Shown: piece after piece, positions 52,466 through 60,887 of the stretch
Numbering within the stretch: position 1 is the first letter of the stretch
How the letters are laid out: every line of letters starts with the position of its first letter
DNA from: Mesorhizobium sp. L-2-11
GTDB taxonomy: Bacteria > Pseudomonadota > Alphaproteobacteria > Rhizobiales > Rhizobiaceae
Length of the DNA: 64,000 nt
Assembly (NCBI RefSeq): GCF_016756595.1
Contig: NZ_AP023257.1
Location: 3,736,001 to 3,800,000 of the forward strand
Direction of reading: 5' to 3'
Translations under genes and position numbers: made by a program
Notes under the pieces: model-generated
Seen by the model: the letters and a program-made list of their open reading frames with translations, nothing else
Told to the model about the DNA's origin: nothing
Databases searched by the model: none

Positions 52466-52502
52466 AGGCTTTTCCGGAAGTCGCAACAGCGGCACCAGAA
52501 TA

Positions 52503-52531
52503 AAAAAGGGGCGGTCGAACCGCCCCTTTTT
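52503..52531. terminator. Bidirectional Rho-independent terminator
   Basis: AAAAAGGGGCGGT (52503-52515) pairs perfectly with ACCGCCCCTTTTT (52519-52531) over the 3-base loop CGA. The G-C stem flanked by A and T tracts can stop both the gabD transcript and the converging HAD gene. Confidence 0.95.
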
Positions 52532-52576
52532 CATTTAGATACTTCGAAGGCCGCGATTGCCGGAGGCGCGCCAGCC

Positions 52577-53266
52577 TCAAGCAACTTCCCGAACGGGCTC
52601 CAGGCCGACTGCGGCGGCCAGCCCGCCGATATCCTTGATCTCGGTATATTCGTAGAAGGGGTTTGCAGGCTCGTGGCCGCGGTTCACCCACACCTTGCTC
52701 TTGATGCCGAGATCGTAGGCGGTCATCAGATCGTAGCGGAAGGAGGACGACACATGAGTGATGTCCTCCGGGCCGCAGCCGAGCTTGTCGAGCATGTATT
52801 CAAAGCCCTTCATCAGCGGCTTATAGGCGCCAACCTGTTCGGCGGTGATGACGGTGTGAAAGGGCGCGCCGAGCTTTTCCACATTCGACATGATCAGGCT
52901 GTTCATGGAGTTTGACAGGATCACCAGTGGGATTTCCTTGGCCACTCTGGACAGGCCAGCCGGGACGTCGGGGTGCGGACCCCAGGTCGGCACTTCGTCA
53001 TAGATGCGTTGGGCGTCTTCGGGTTTGAACTGGATACCGATGCGCTTGCAGCTGCGTTCGATGGAATTCTGTACCACCTCGAGGAAGGGTTTCCATGGCC
53101 CCATAACCTCGTCAAGGCGATAGCCTCTAAAAGCCTCGACGAAGTTGGCCATCGCCTCTGGGGAGAGGCGCTCGCCGTAGACGCGCCGCGCCGCGCCGGC
53201 CATATCGAAATTGGTGAGCGTACCGTAGCAGTCGAAGGTGATGTATTTCGGTCTGAACGTCGACAT
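52577..53266 (-). CDS. HAD-family hydrolase (2-haloacid dehalogenase type II-like)
   Basis: A 229-residue HAD hydrolase. The nucleophile Asp12 lies in YITFDCYGTLTNFD, the Ser/Asn motif in LVILSNSMNSLIMSN, Lys in VGAYKPLMKGFEY and the acidic motif in SSSFRYDLMTAYDL. The FDxYGT form is shared with L-2-haloacid dehalogenases; the true substrate may be a phosphate ester. The ATG at 53266 has AGGAGG 8 bases upstream. It is a single gene converging on gabD, diverging from the second GNAT gene. Confidence 0.85.
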   Translation of the reverse strand: MSTFRPKYITFDCYGTLTNFDMAGAARRVYGERLSPEAMANFVEAFRGYRLDEVMGPWKPFLEVVQNSIERSCKRIGIQFKPEDAQRIYDEVPTWGPHPDVPAGLSRVAKEIPLVILSNSMNSLIMSNVEKLGAPFHTVITAEQVGAYKPLMKGFEYMLDKLGCGPEDITHVSSSFRYDLMTAYDLGIKSKVWVNRGHEPANPFYEYTEIKDIGGLAAAVGLEPVREVA

Positions 53267-53587
53267 CGCGACTATCCTCCTGGTTTTTTCGGCACAGCGT
53301 GCCTGTACCACAATCAGCATAGTCGGAGATCTGGAAGACTAACGGCCGCATTCGCGGCGACCTGAAGCAGATCGTTTCGTATTGCATCGCCGGTTTGGCA
53401 GAGTGTTGCGCCAGGTGTCTTTTCGAGCTTTGGGAGCAGCGCGGCCTGTCGGCCATGCTTCGGCAGAAGATGCGGCGCGAGCGGCTAAGGATAGTGAAAA
53501 CGCGTCGCGCATGGCTTCCGGTCGGGAGGAACTGCTGTCTTTGGTGGTTTACCGTTAGCACCTGAAGACGAAGGCTGGAAATTCATC
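53267..53587. other. Divergent intergenic region
   Basis: About 320 bases between the HAD and GNAT genes. It holds their promoters, but no gene or clear operator can be supported. The AGGAGG ribosome site of the HAD gene lies at the left end. Confidence 0.4.
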
Positions 53588-54430
53588 ATGACCACACGAC
53601 AGATCATCCTTGAAGAGATGACGGCGGGGCACCTGGAAGGCGCTGTCGAGTTGTCTCGCCAAGTTGAATGGCCGCATCGTCGCGAGGATTGGGAACTGGC
53701 CCAGTCGGTCAGCCGGGGGATCGTCGCCCTGGAACAAGAACGCGTGGTGGCGACCATCATGATGACCCCCTACGGCGACAATGCCGCCGCCATCAACATG
53801 GTGATCGTCGATGCGGCCATGCGCGGCCGCGGACTCGGCCGAAAGATGATGGAAGAGGCGCTTGCCAAGGCGGGTGAGCGCACCTGTTGCCTGACGGCGA
53901 CACGGGAAGGCCTGCCGCTCTATGAGAAGCTGGGCTTCGTCACGACTGGCGAGATCGTCCAGCATCAGGGCGAGGCGTTGGCAGTTTCGGCGCCGGCCCG
54001 TGTATCCTGGGCAGAGAGCGGCGATCTTGCCCGCCTCGAGGTGCTGGATCGCGAGGCATTTGGCCATGACCGTTCGGCGCTGATGAAGCAGCTTTTCGAG
54101 CGCGCGAAGTTCGCTGTCATTCGCGATGAAGGCGATATCCAGGCCTTTTCCGCCATCCGGCCATTCGGCCGGGGGCTGGTCATCGGGCCGGTGGTGGCGA
54201 GAAGCGGTGCCGAGGCCAAGGCCCTGATCGACTTTCTGCTCGCCCATCATCAGGGCAAGTTCGTCCGTGTCGATACCGACGTTTCAACGGATCTTGCCGA
54301 ATGGCTCATCGGGCGCGGCCTCGCGCACGTTGGCGGTGGGATCACGATGCGACGCTCCATGGTCAGGCATAAGGAAAGCAAGCCGGCGCATCACCGCACA
54401 TATGCGTTGGTCAGTCAGGCACTTGGTTAA
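53588..54430 (+). CDS. Double-GNAT-type acetyltransferase, second copy
   Basis: A 280-residue protein with the layout of the one encoded at 46181-47059. The first GNAT domain reads VEWPHRREDWELAQSVSRGI, then the acetyl-CoA loop AAMRGRGLGRKMMEEAL and LPLYEKLGFVTTGEIVQHQG; the RGRGLG loop is more canonical than in its relative. The second domain contains REAFGHDRSALMKQLFERAK, RPFGRGLVIGPVVARSG and KFVRVDTDVSTD. The acceptor is unknown. It is followed after 30 bases by an aminotransferase, and may form an operon with it. Confidence 0.85.
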   Translation: MTTRQIILEEMTAGHLEGAVELSRQVEWPHRREDWELAQSVSRGIVALEQERVVATIMMTPYGDNAAAINMVIVDAAMRGRGLGRKMMEEALAKAGERTCCLTATREGLPLYEKLGFVTTGEIVQHQGEALAVSAPARVSWAESGDLARLEVLDREAFGHDRSALMKQLFERAKFAVIRDEGDIQAFSAIRPFGRGLVIGPVVARSGAEAKALIDFLLAHHQGKFVRVDTDVSTDLAEWLIGRGLAHVGGGITMRRSMVRHKESKPAHHRTYALVSQALG

Positions 54431-54460
54431 ATCAGGCACTCGGTTGAATCGGAGGAAGAA

Positions 54461-55837
54461 ATGCTGGCAAATTCACTGATCGAACTCGATCGCGCACATC
54501 TGGTTCACCCGTTTTCGTGCTATCGGAGCCACGAGGAGACGGGCGTGCGGGTGCTCAAATCCGCCAAGGGCGCAACGGTGACCGATGCAAGCGGGAAAAG
54601 CCTGCTCGACGGATTCGCCGGTCTATGGTGTGTGAACATCGGCTACGGCCAGGAAAGTGTCGTTGAAGCAGCCGCCAAGCAGCTAAGGGAGCTTCCTTAT
54701 GCGACGGGATATTTCGGGCTGGGATCCGAGCCTGCCATTCGCCTTGCTGCCAGGCTTGCCGAACTGGCGCCCGGCGATTTGAACCATGTCTATTTCACGC
54801 TGGGCGGTTCCGATGCAATCGACAGCACGATCCGTTTCATCCGCTACTACTACCATGCCAAGGGCACGCCGCAAAAGGACCAGTTCATCTCGGTCGAGCA
54901 TGGCTACCATGGATCCTCGACGGCAGGGTCAGGTCTGACCGCGATCCCGGCTTTCCATGCGGGTTTCGGCGTGCCTTACGACTGGCAGCACAAAATTCCC
55001 TCGCACTACGCCTATCGCAATCCTGTCGGTTCCGACCCGCAGGCGATCATCGATGCATCGGTCGCGGCCCTGCGCGCCAAAATCGCGCAACTCGGCGCGG
55101 GCCGCGTTGCGGCATTTTACGCCGAACCCATCCAGGGTTCCGGCGGTGTCCTCGTTCCACCGACAGGTTGGCTGAAGGCTCTGCACGCCGTGTGCAAGGA
55201 ACACGACATTCTGTTCGTTGTCGACGAAGTCATCACTGCCTTTGGCCGTACCGGTCCTCTCTTTGCCTGTGAGGAAGATGAGGTCGTGCCGGATTTCATG
55301 ACCACGGCGAAGGGACTGACCTCGGGCTACGTGCCGATGGGCGCCGTCTTCATCTCGGACCGTGTGTACAATACGATCGCAGACGGAGCCGGCAAAGCGC
55401 CTGTCGGCCATGGCTATACCTATTCGGCCCATCCCGTGAGCGCGGCGGTCGGGCTCGAATGCCTGCGTCTCTACGAAGACAGCTTGCTCGAGAACGGGCG
55501 CAAGGCCGGCAAGCGCCTGATGGAAGGCCTTCGCTCGCTCGCCGACCACCCGCTGGTTGGCGACATTCGCGGCCGCGGCATGCTGGCAGCAATCGAGTTG
55601 GTCACCGACAAGGAGCGCAAGACGCCGCTGCCGGCAGCGGCCGATCCGGGGCGCCGCATCTTCGAGCGCGCGTGGGCGAACGGCCTTGTCATCCGCGCCT
55701 TCAACAGCGGCATTCTCGGCTTTGCGCCGCCGCTCTGCTGCACCGATGACGATATTGATGGAATCCTCGAACGCACCCGGGTGACCCTCAATCAAACCCT
55801 CGAGGACCAGGACGTGCGGTCTGCGATGAAGGGATGA
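54461..55837 (+). CDS. Class III aminotransferase
   Basis: A 458-residue PLP enzyme. Blocks in order: FSCYRSHEETGVRVLKSAKG (entry), YFTLGGSDAIDSTIRFIRYY (phosphate site), LFVVDEVITAFGRTGPLFAC (Asp strand), and the PLP lysine in TTAKGLTSGYVPMGAVFIS. The form is the long omega-aminotransferase group (beta-alanine:pyruvate, putrescine or related). A GGAGGAAGAA site precedes the ATG. Its product aldehyde could be oxidised by the GabD-like enzyme at 50990. It converges on the AsnC gene across a palindromic repeat. Confidence 0.9.
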   Translation: MLANSLIELDRAHLVHPFSCYRSHEETGVRVLKSAKGATVTDASGKSLLDGFAGLWCVNIGYGQESVVEAAAKQLRELPYATGYFGLGSEPAIRLAARLAELAPGDLNHVYFTLGGSDAIDSTIRFIRYYYHAKGTPQKDQFISVEHGYHGSSTAGSGLTAIPAFHAGFGVPYDWQHKIPSHYAYRNPVGSDPQAIIDASVAALRAKIAQLGAGRVAAFYAEPIQGSGGVLVPPTGWLKALHAVCKEHDILFVVDEVITAFGRTGPLFACEEDEVVPDFMTTAKGLTSGYVPMGAVFISDRVYNTIADGAGKAPVGHGYTYSAHPVSAAVGLECLRLYEDSLLENGRKAGKRLMEGLRSLADHPLVGDIRGRGMLAAIELVTDKERKTPLPAAADPGRRIFERAWANGLVIRAFNSGILGFAPPLCCTDDDIDGILERTRVTLNQTLEDQDVRSAMKG

Positions 55838-55881
55838 TCATTGCCATCGCAGAAGCGCCCTCGGTCAATTTGGTAAACGCC

Positions 55882-55926
55882 TAAAGCGCGTCGCGTTCGA
55901 ATGCATTCATGCAACGCGCGCTTTAA
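55882..55926. repeat. Palindromic intergenic repeat (rhizobial type)
   Basis: TAAAGCGCG (55882-55890) and CGCGCTTTA (55917-55925) form a 9-bp stem, extended after a small bulge by GCGTT/AACGC, around an AT-rich loop with ATGCATTCATGC. The AAAGCGCGTCGCGTT arm and the following TTTTTCATGCAAGTCGTTATC tail resemble a repeat family I recall from many Rhizobium and Mesorhizobium genomes (RIME-like). It lies between convergent genes. Confidence 0.7.
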
Positions 55927-56018
55927 GGTCTCGTTTTTCATGCAAGTCGTTATCGCAGCGAAAAGCAGCAAGAGGGAGCGCCGGCGCGCGGCTCTCCAGG
56001 TCAAGGCCGCGGAACGTC

Positions 56019-56495
56019 TCACCTGTCGAAAATGACGTCGAGAGGCAAATGGGATTTGACGATGGGTGACTTCAGCACGACGAAGCTGAAATATTTGTCG
56101 ATTCCGATATCCAGTTCGATCATGCGCTCCATGATCGTCTGGTACTCGCTGATGCCCCCGGTGACAAACTTCACAAGATAGTCGTAACCGCCTGAAACCA
56201 GATGGCATTCGATAACAGAATCGACTTTCTGAATTGCGGTGAGAAATCTCGCGAAGTCGTTCTGCTGGTGGTGCTTGAGCGTGACTTCGGTGAAGATCGT
56301 CAGAGTCTGCCCGAGCTTGGACACATCGATCTGGGCGGAATAGCCGGTGATGAAGCCTTCCGCCTGAAGCTTCTTCACCCGCATCAGGCAAGGGCTCGGT
56401 GAAAGGTTCACCAGGTCGGCGAGTTCGACATTCGTGACCCGTCCGTTCTTTTGCAGTTGGGATAAGATCTTGATGTCGATCTTGTCGAGCTTCAT
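56019..56495 (-). CDS. Lrp/AsnC-family regulator
   Basis: A 158-residue regulator. Residues 1-58 are the helix-turn-helix (IDIKILSQLQKNGRVTNVEL, SPSPCLMRVKKLQAEGFITG). The rest is the RAM effector domain (TIFTEVTLKHHQQNDFARFL, VIECHLVSGGYDYLVKFVTG). AsnC/Lrp proteins sense amino acids and control nearby transport and catabolic genes. It faces the aminotransferase and lies on the same strand as, and downstream of, the decayed dehydrogenase and FAD oxidase. It probably controls part of this amino acid region. Confidence 0.92.
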   Translation of the reverse strand: MKLDKIDIKILSQLQKNGRVTNVELADLVNLSPSPCLMRVKKLQAEGFITGYSAQIDVSKLGQTLTIFTEVTLKHHQQNDFARFLTAIQKVDSVIECHLVSGGYDYLVKFVTGGISEYQTIMERMIELDIGIDKYFSFVVLKSPIVKSHLPLDVIFDR

Positions 56496-56505
56496 TGGAA
56501 ACCTG

Positions 56506-57094
56506 TCATACGTTCGAACCGCGGATCGTCCGGCAGACGGCGTCCGTCACCTCGGTGGTCGCAGTCCCTCCCACGTCCGGCGTCAGCACGCCCTCACGCG
56601 TCACCGATTCCACAGCGTTCATCAACCGGACGGAAACTGCGCTCTCGCCCAGATGTTCGAGCATCTGGGCAGCGGTCCAGAAGGTGGCGACCGGGTTGGC
56701 AATATCCTTGCCGGCGATGTCGAATGCCGAGCCGTGAATTGGCTCGATCATCGAGAGATAGCGCCGCTCGGGATCAATGTTGGCGGTCGGTGCAACGCCG
56801 AGACTGCCCGCGAGCGCGCCTGCAAGGTCCGGCAATATGTCGGCGTGAAGGTTGGTGGCGACGATCGTATCGAGGCTCCGAGATTTCAACGTCATACGCA
56901 CTGTCATAGCATCTACTAGCATCTCGTCCCAAGCGACGTCCGGGAATTCCGGCCGCCACCTCGGCAGCGATTTCGTCCCTACATTACCATGCCGTGACGC
57001 TGCGCGTAGGATTTTGTAACAACTGTCAGGAGCTTTCGCGGCCGTGACTGCGCCGGCCGTCGGCAGGAATGGCGGCAATCTCATATTCGCGCAT
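56506..57094 (-). pseudogene. Decayed tartrate/malate-type dehydrogenase
   Basis: An intact start (ATG 57094 after AGGGAAAG) encodes MREYEIAAIPADG, the opening of this enzyme family, but about 150 residues that should follow are missing. The DNA resumes in another frame with RKLLTVVTKSYAQRHGMVM, where a TAG interrupts, and two single-base shifts later the original frame carries an undamaged C-terminal third (MLVDAMTVRMTLKSRSLDTI and MIEPIHGSAFDIAGKDIANP). The internal deletion plus frameshifts and stop mean no functional enzyme. An intact relative is at 49926. The gene lay between the FAD oxidase and the AsnC gene. Confidence 0.85.
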
Positions 57095-57171
57095 CGTCAC
57101 TTTCCCTTCAGTGCTGGCCGCCTCGCGGCCTCGATCTCGTGTGCGACCAATTGCAACTTGGCAAACGGTCT

Positions 57172-58497
57172 TCAGAATTCAGCGACCTTGCCCCACGCAG
57201 CTGTCTTCAGACGCTCCGGCCGATAGGGACGCGGATCGACAATCGGCTCGCTGCCGGTGATGACATCGGCGATCATATGCCCAGCACCGGGGCCGATCCC
57301 GAAGCCGTGGCCGCTAAATCCCGCGGCGAGAATGAAGCCCGGAATTCCCTCCACTTCACCGATTGCCGGGACGCCATCGGGCGTGCTGTCGACATAGCCC
57401 GCCCAAGCATGAGAAATCGCGACGCGCTGGAATTCGGGCAGCAATTCGCAGGCTCTTTGATAGGTCAGCCGAATCTGCCTAGTGTCCGGCTTCGGGTCGA
57501 GAATCCGATTCCGTTCCATTGGTGTGACCTTGTCAAGGCCCCATTTCCCCAGGCTTTCATGACCTTGACGCCAGCCCTCGAACGCTCCGGGGGCCAGACT
57601 GCGCCAGCGGCGGGCGAACATGGGCACGAACTGGCGGCTGAACCTGAGCTGCTGCGGCGTTGGATCGACTCGCGCCCGCCCGCTGATCGCCAGCGCGTAG
57701 CCACCGTTGCTGCGCCGCGTCAGCGAGACGCGCGCGGTATGCAGGGCATCCGGCAGGCCATTTGCGCCCGGCGCTACGGCTAGAATGGACTGACGCACGG
57801 CAGCCTGCGGGAAACGAATACCAAGCTGGTTGCAGAAGGAGGAAGCCCACGCGCCTCCGGCCATGACCACGGTCGTTGTCCGGATGGTTCCCGCTTCTGT
57901 AACGACGCCGCTGACCCGGCCGGCGCTCAACTCCAGCCCGCGCGCCGCGCAATTCTGATGTACCGTGCCGCCGGCCGCCATGATGCCGCGCGCGGCGATA
58001 GGCACCGCCTTTGAGGGATCCGCCGTTCCGTCAGTTGGCGAGAACACGCCGCCTTTCCATTTGCGGCCGGTCGCCTTGCCCCGTTCGGTGGCTTCTTCCG
58101 CGCTCAGCACATGCGTCGTGACGCCAACCGTCCTGGCGAAATCGCGCCACTTTGCCCAGCCTGCCAACTCGTTTTCGTCCTGCGAGAGATAGAGCAGGCC
58201 GCAGCGGCGGAATCCGGTGTCCTCGCCGGTCTCCTGCGCCACTTTTTCCCAGAGATCGAGGCTCTTGGTTGCCATCGGCAACTCGCGCGCGTCGCGGTTC
58301 TGCTGGCGGCACCAGCCCCAGTTGCGGCTGGACTGTTCGGCGGCAACGCGCCCCTTTTCCAGCAGGGCAACGCTGACGCCGCGGCGTGCGAGATAATAGG
58401 CCGCGAAAACCCCTACGACGCCGCCGCCGATGACGACGACGTCCGCCTCGCGAGGCAGGGATGGGCTGGTATCGATGTGCATGAGCGGTGCGGGCAT
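57172..58497 (-). CDS. FAD-dependent amino acid/amine oxidoreductase (DAO family)
   Basis: A 441-residue flavoprotein. The FAD loop is ADVVVIGGGVVGVFAAYYLA, followed by SSRNWGWCRQQNRD, a block typical of sarcosine/D-amino acid-type oxidoreductases that may hold the flavin. A late FAD strand is AAGFSGHGFGIGPGAGHMIA, with YVDSTPDGVPAIGEV before it. It oxidises the C-N bond of an amino acid or N-alkyl amino acid, giving a keto acid or aldehyde. The first gene of its minus-strand group; the pseudogene and AsnC gene follow. After the stop an in-frame tail (LQLVAHEIEAARRPALKGK) of unknown meaning remains. Confidence 0.88.
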   Translation of the reverse strand: MPAPLMHIDTSPSLPREADVVVIGGGVVGVFAAYYLARRGVSVALLEKGRVAAEQSSRNWGWCRQQNRDARELPMATKSLDLWEKVAQETGEDTGFRRCGLLYLSQDENELAGWAKWRDFARTVGVTTHVLSAEEATERGKATGRKWKGGVFSPTDGTADPSKAVPIAARGIMAAGGTVHQNCAARGLELSAGRVSGVVTEAGTIRTTTVVMAGGAWASSFCNQLGIRFPQAAVRQSILAVAPGANGLPDALHTARVSLTRRSNGGYALAISGRARVDPTPQQLRFSRQFVPMFARRWRSLAPGAFEGWRQGHESLGKWGLDKVTPMERNRILDPKPDTRQIRLTYQRACELLPEFQRVAISHAWAGYVDSTPDGVPAIGEVEGIPGFILAAGFSGHGFGIGPGAGHMIADVITGSEPIVDPRPYRPERLKTAAWGKVAEF

Positions 58498-59184
58498 GGA
58501 ACGGGACTCCGGTAACTTTAAAGCATCCTAACCTGCGGCCCGCAGAGGCAGGCTGCGGAGTTCATGCCTGGACGGAATTTCCTGCGGTTTGCGGCCCATG
58601 GAACAGGTAATTGTTGCCGAAAAAAGTTTTGCCGGCGCCCAACCCGCCGGGGCAAGCAGGAGTAAACTTCATCCAGTCGCGCGATCTGCGGCATGGGCTT
58701 TTCGGTCCGCGGCGCGCAGTGACGCAAGCCTGTCGCACACGAAATGCCGGATGAAAGACCTGGTTGTCTGATCCCGGTTTCTGCGCCGGAACGGGAGCAG
58801 AGTGAAATGCCGAACGTGACGTTCTTTTCAGAAGTTCCTGCCGCCCGAGGGCCAAATTTCGACGACTATGCGGATACAGAACAGTCAAACTGGCTGAAAG
58901 AACGGAGCAACCCCTTATAGCGGGCAAGCTCCAGAGGACTTCCGATAGGCAGGGCTTACGCCTTCGGAGAGTTCTCCAAGAAAAGGGAACAGCGTCCGGT
59001 CCACGGACCGGAATTTCATCAAGGGAGCCGCCAGGATGAGCAGGATCAGTCTCTCGCAGCCGCAGCGCTCGAAGCGCCGAGACGGCCCGACGACGGACGC
59101 TATGGTGAGGCGCTTCTGCTCAAAGCGCGATGATGTGGTCCGCACCAACGTGGACCCGCTCGGTTCAAACGGGAGATGATCGCA
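58498..59184. other. Long divergent intergenic region
   Basis: Nearly 690 bases between the FAD oxidase and the dipeptide ABC genes. The left two thirds carry no supported gene. The right end holds one possible leader ORF (59036-59179) and the ribosome site of the ATPase gene. No operator is recognised. Confidence 0.4.
59036..59179 (+). CDS. Possible 47-residue leader ORF
   Basis: A short basic ORF (MSRISLSQPQRSKRRDGPTT...PLGSNGR) with AAGGGAG about 8 bases upstream. Its TGA overlaps an ATG at 59176 and lies 6 bases before the ATPase start at 59185, which would allow translational coupling. No family is recognised and it may be chance. Confidence 0.3.
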   Translation: MSRISLSQPQRSKRRDGPTTDAMVRRFCSKRDDVVRTNVDPLGSNGR

Positions 59185-60849
59185 ATGGTCGCAAGCATCC
59201 AGCCTGTAGCCCCCCACGATGTGGCGCTTTCGGTGCGCGACCTCACGGTGAATTTGCCGAAAGGCATGGAACGGACTTATGCCGTCGAGAATATCTCCTT
59301 TGATCTGAAACGCGGCCAGATCCTGTGCGTCATTGGCGAGTCGGGATCCGGCAAGTCGGTCACCGCCAACGCCATCATGGGGCTGCTGCCTCGGGTGATC
59401 CACGTCTCCTCGGGCGCCATCCACCTCGATGGGACGAACATCATAGGCATGCCGCAGGACAAGCTACGCGGCCTGCGCGGCCGGGTGGTGTCGATGATCT
59501 TCCAGGACCCGCTCTCGGCGCTCAATCCATTGATGACCGTGGGCGCTCAGATCGATGAAGTCATGGCGGCGCATGGCGTCGGCACCCCGAAATCCCGTCG
59601 CGGCCGGGCCGTCGATTTGCTGACCGAGGTCGGGCTGCCGGATCCGGAACTCATGTACCACCAGTATCCATTCCGCCTCTCCGGCGGGCAGCGGCAGCGG
59701 GTGATGATCGCCATGGCGCTGGCGCTCGAGCCGACGATCCTGATCGCGGATGAACCGACGACCGCGCTCGACGTGACCACCCAGGCGCAGATTCTGTGGC
59801 TGATCCGCGACATTCAGCGCCGCAAGGGAATGAGCGTCATGTTCATCACCCATGACTTCGGGGTGGTGGCCGAGATCGCCGATAGCGTCGTGGTGATGGA
59901 GAAGGGCCACATCGTTGAGCAGGGCAGCGCTCAACAGGTCCTGAAGTCGCCTGGCCATCCCTACACAAGGCGTCTTATCGCAGCCGTCCCGCATCTGACC
60001 GGTGAGGACCGGGTTCCTCTGGAGACGGCCGACAAAGCGCCGATCCTGAAGGTCGAAGGCCTGATGAAGACCTACCGCAGCGGCAGTTCGCTGTTCAGCG
60101 CGCAGCGCGTCGTGCCCGCGGTCAACGAGGTGTCGTTCGATCTGGCGCCGGGGCGCACGCTGGGCGTTGTGGGCGAAAGCGGTTCCGGCAAATCGTCGCT
60201 TGGTCGGCTTTTGATCAAGCTGCTGGACAGCGACGGCGGCGGGATTCTGTTCGAGGGCCGCGACATCGCCAAGCTTTCCGAAGCCGAATTCCGCCCGCTG
60301 CGGCCGCGGGTCCAGATGATCTTCCAGGATCCCTTCGCCTCGCTCAACCCGCGCTCGACGATCGGCCACATCTTGACCGTTGGCCCAGTCGCGCACGGGA
60401 CGCCCTATGCCCAGGCGCGTGAAGAGGCGAAAGCGCTCCTGGCCCATGTCGGCCTCGATGCCGGTGCCTTTGATCGTTTTCCGCATGAATTTTCCGGTGG
60501 GCAGCGCCAGCGCATCGGCATCGCTCGGGCATTGATGTTCAAGCCGAAGCTGCTGATCGCCGATGAAGCGGTGTCGGCGCTGGACGTGTCGATCCAGGCC
60601 CAGATCCTGCAGCTGCTCGACCAGATCCAGCGGGAGACCGGCGTGTCGATGATCTTCATCACCCACGATCTGCGCGTCGCCAGCCAGATCTGCGACGAAA
60701 TCGCGGTGATGCAGAAGGGGCGGATCGTTGAACGCGGACCGCCATCGCAAATCTTCCTCGACCCGCAATCAGCCTACACACGTGAGCTGGTGGCGGCGAT
60801 TCCTGGAGAGCAGCCGGGAACGACCCGTCCGGTTGCAGCAAACGGATAA
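59185..60849 (+). CDS. Fused dipeptide ABC transporter ATPase (DppD-DppF)
   Basis: A 554-residue protein with two complete ABC ATPase domains (residues about 8-265 and 285-540). Each has Walker A ([29 protein letters not shown]), the signature [13 protein letters not shown] or [14 protein letters not shown], Walker B ([26 protein letters not shown]) and the switch His ([22 protein letters not shown]). Such fusions serve Dpp/Opp-type importers of peptides, opines or nickel. The ATG at 59185 has GGGAG at good spacing. It precedes the binding protein by 38 bases. Confidence 0.93.
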   Translation: MVASIQPVAPHDVALSVRDLTVNLPKGMERTYAVENISFDLKRGQILCVIGESGSGKSVTANAIMGLLPRVIHVSSGAIHLDGTNIIGMPQDKLRGLRGRVVSMIFQDPLSALNPLMTVGAQIDEVMAAHGVGTPKSRRGRAVDLLTEVGLPDPELMYHQYPFRLSGGQRQRVMIAMALALEPTILIADEPTTALDVTTQAQILWLIRDIQRRKGMSVMFITHDFGVVAEIADSVVVMEKGHIVEQGSAQQVLKSPGHPYTRRLIAAVPHLTGEDRVPLETADKAPILKVEGLMKTYRSGSSLFSAQRVVPAVNEVSFDLAPGRTLGVVGESGSGKSSLGRLLIKLLDSDGGGILFEGRDIAKLSEAEFRPLRPRVQMIFQDPFASLNPRSTIGHILTVGPVAHGTPYAQAREEAKALLAHVGLDAGAFDRFPHEFSGGQRQRIGIARALMFKPKLLIADEAVSALDVSIQAQILQLLDQIQRETGVSMIFITHDLRVASQICDEIAVMQKGRIVERGPPSQIFLDPQSAYTRELVAAIPGEQPGTTRPVAANG

Positions 60850-60887
60850 TAGCCACGGCGGACACCGCCAAAACAAGGGGAATTCCA

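Noticed and set aside
52503..52531. Considered as a mobile repeat
   Set aside because: The A-stem-T structure between convergent genes is fully explained as a bidirectional terminator.
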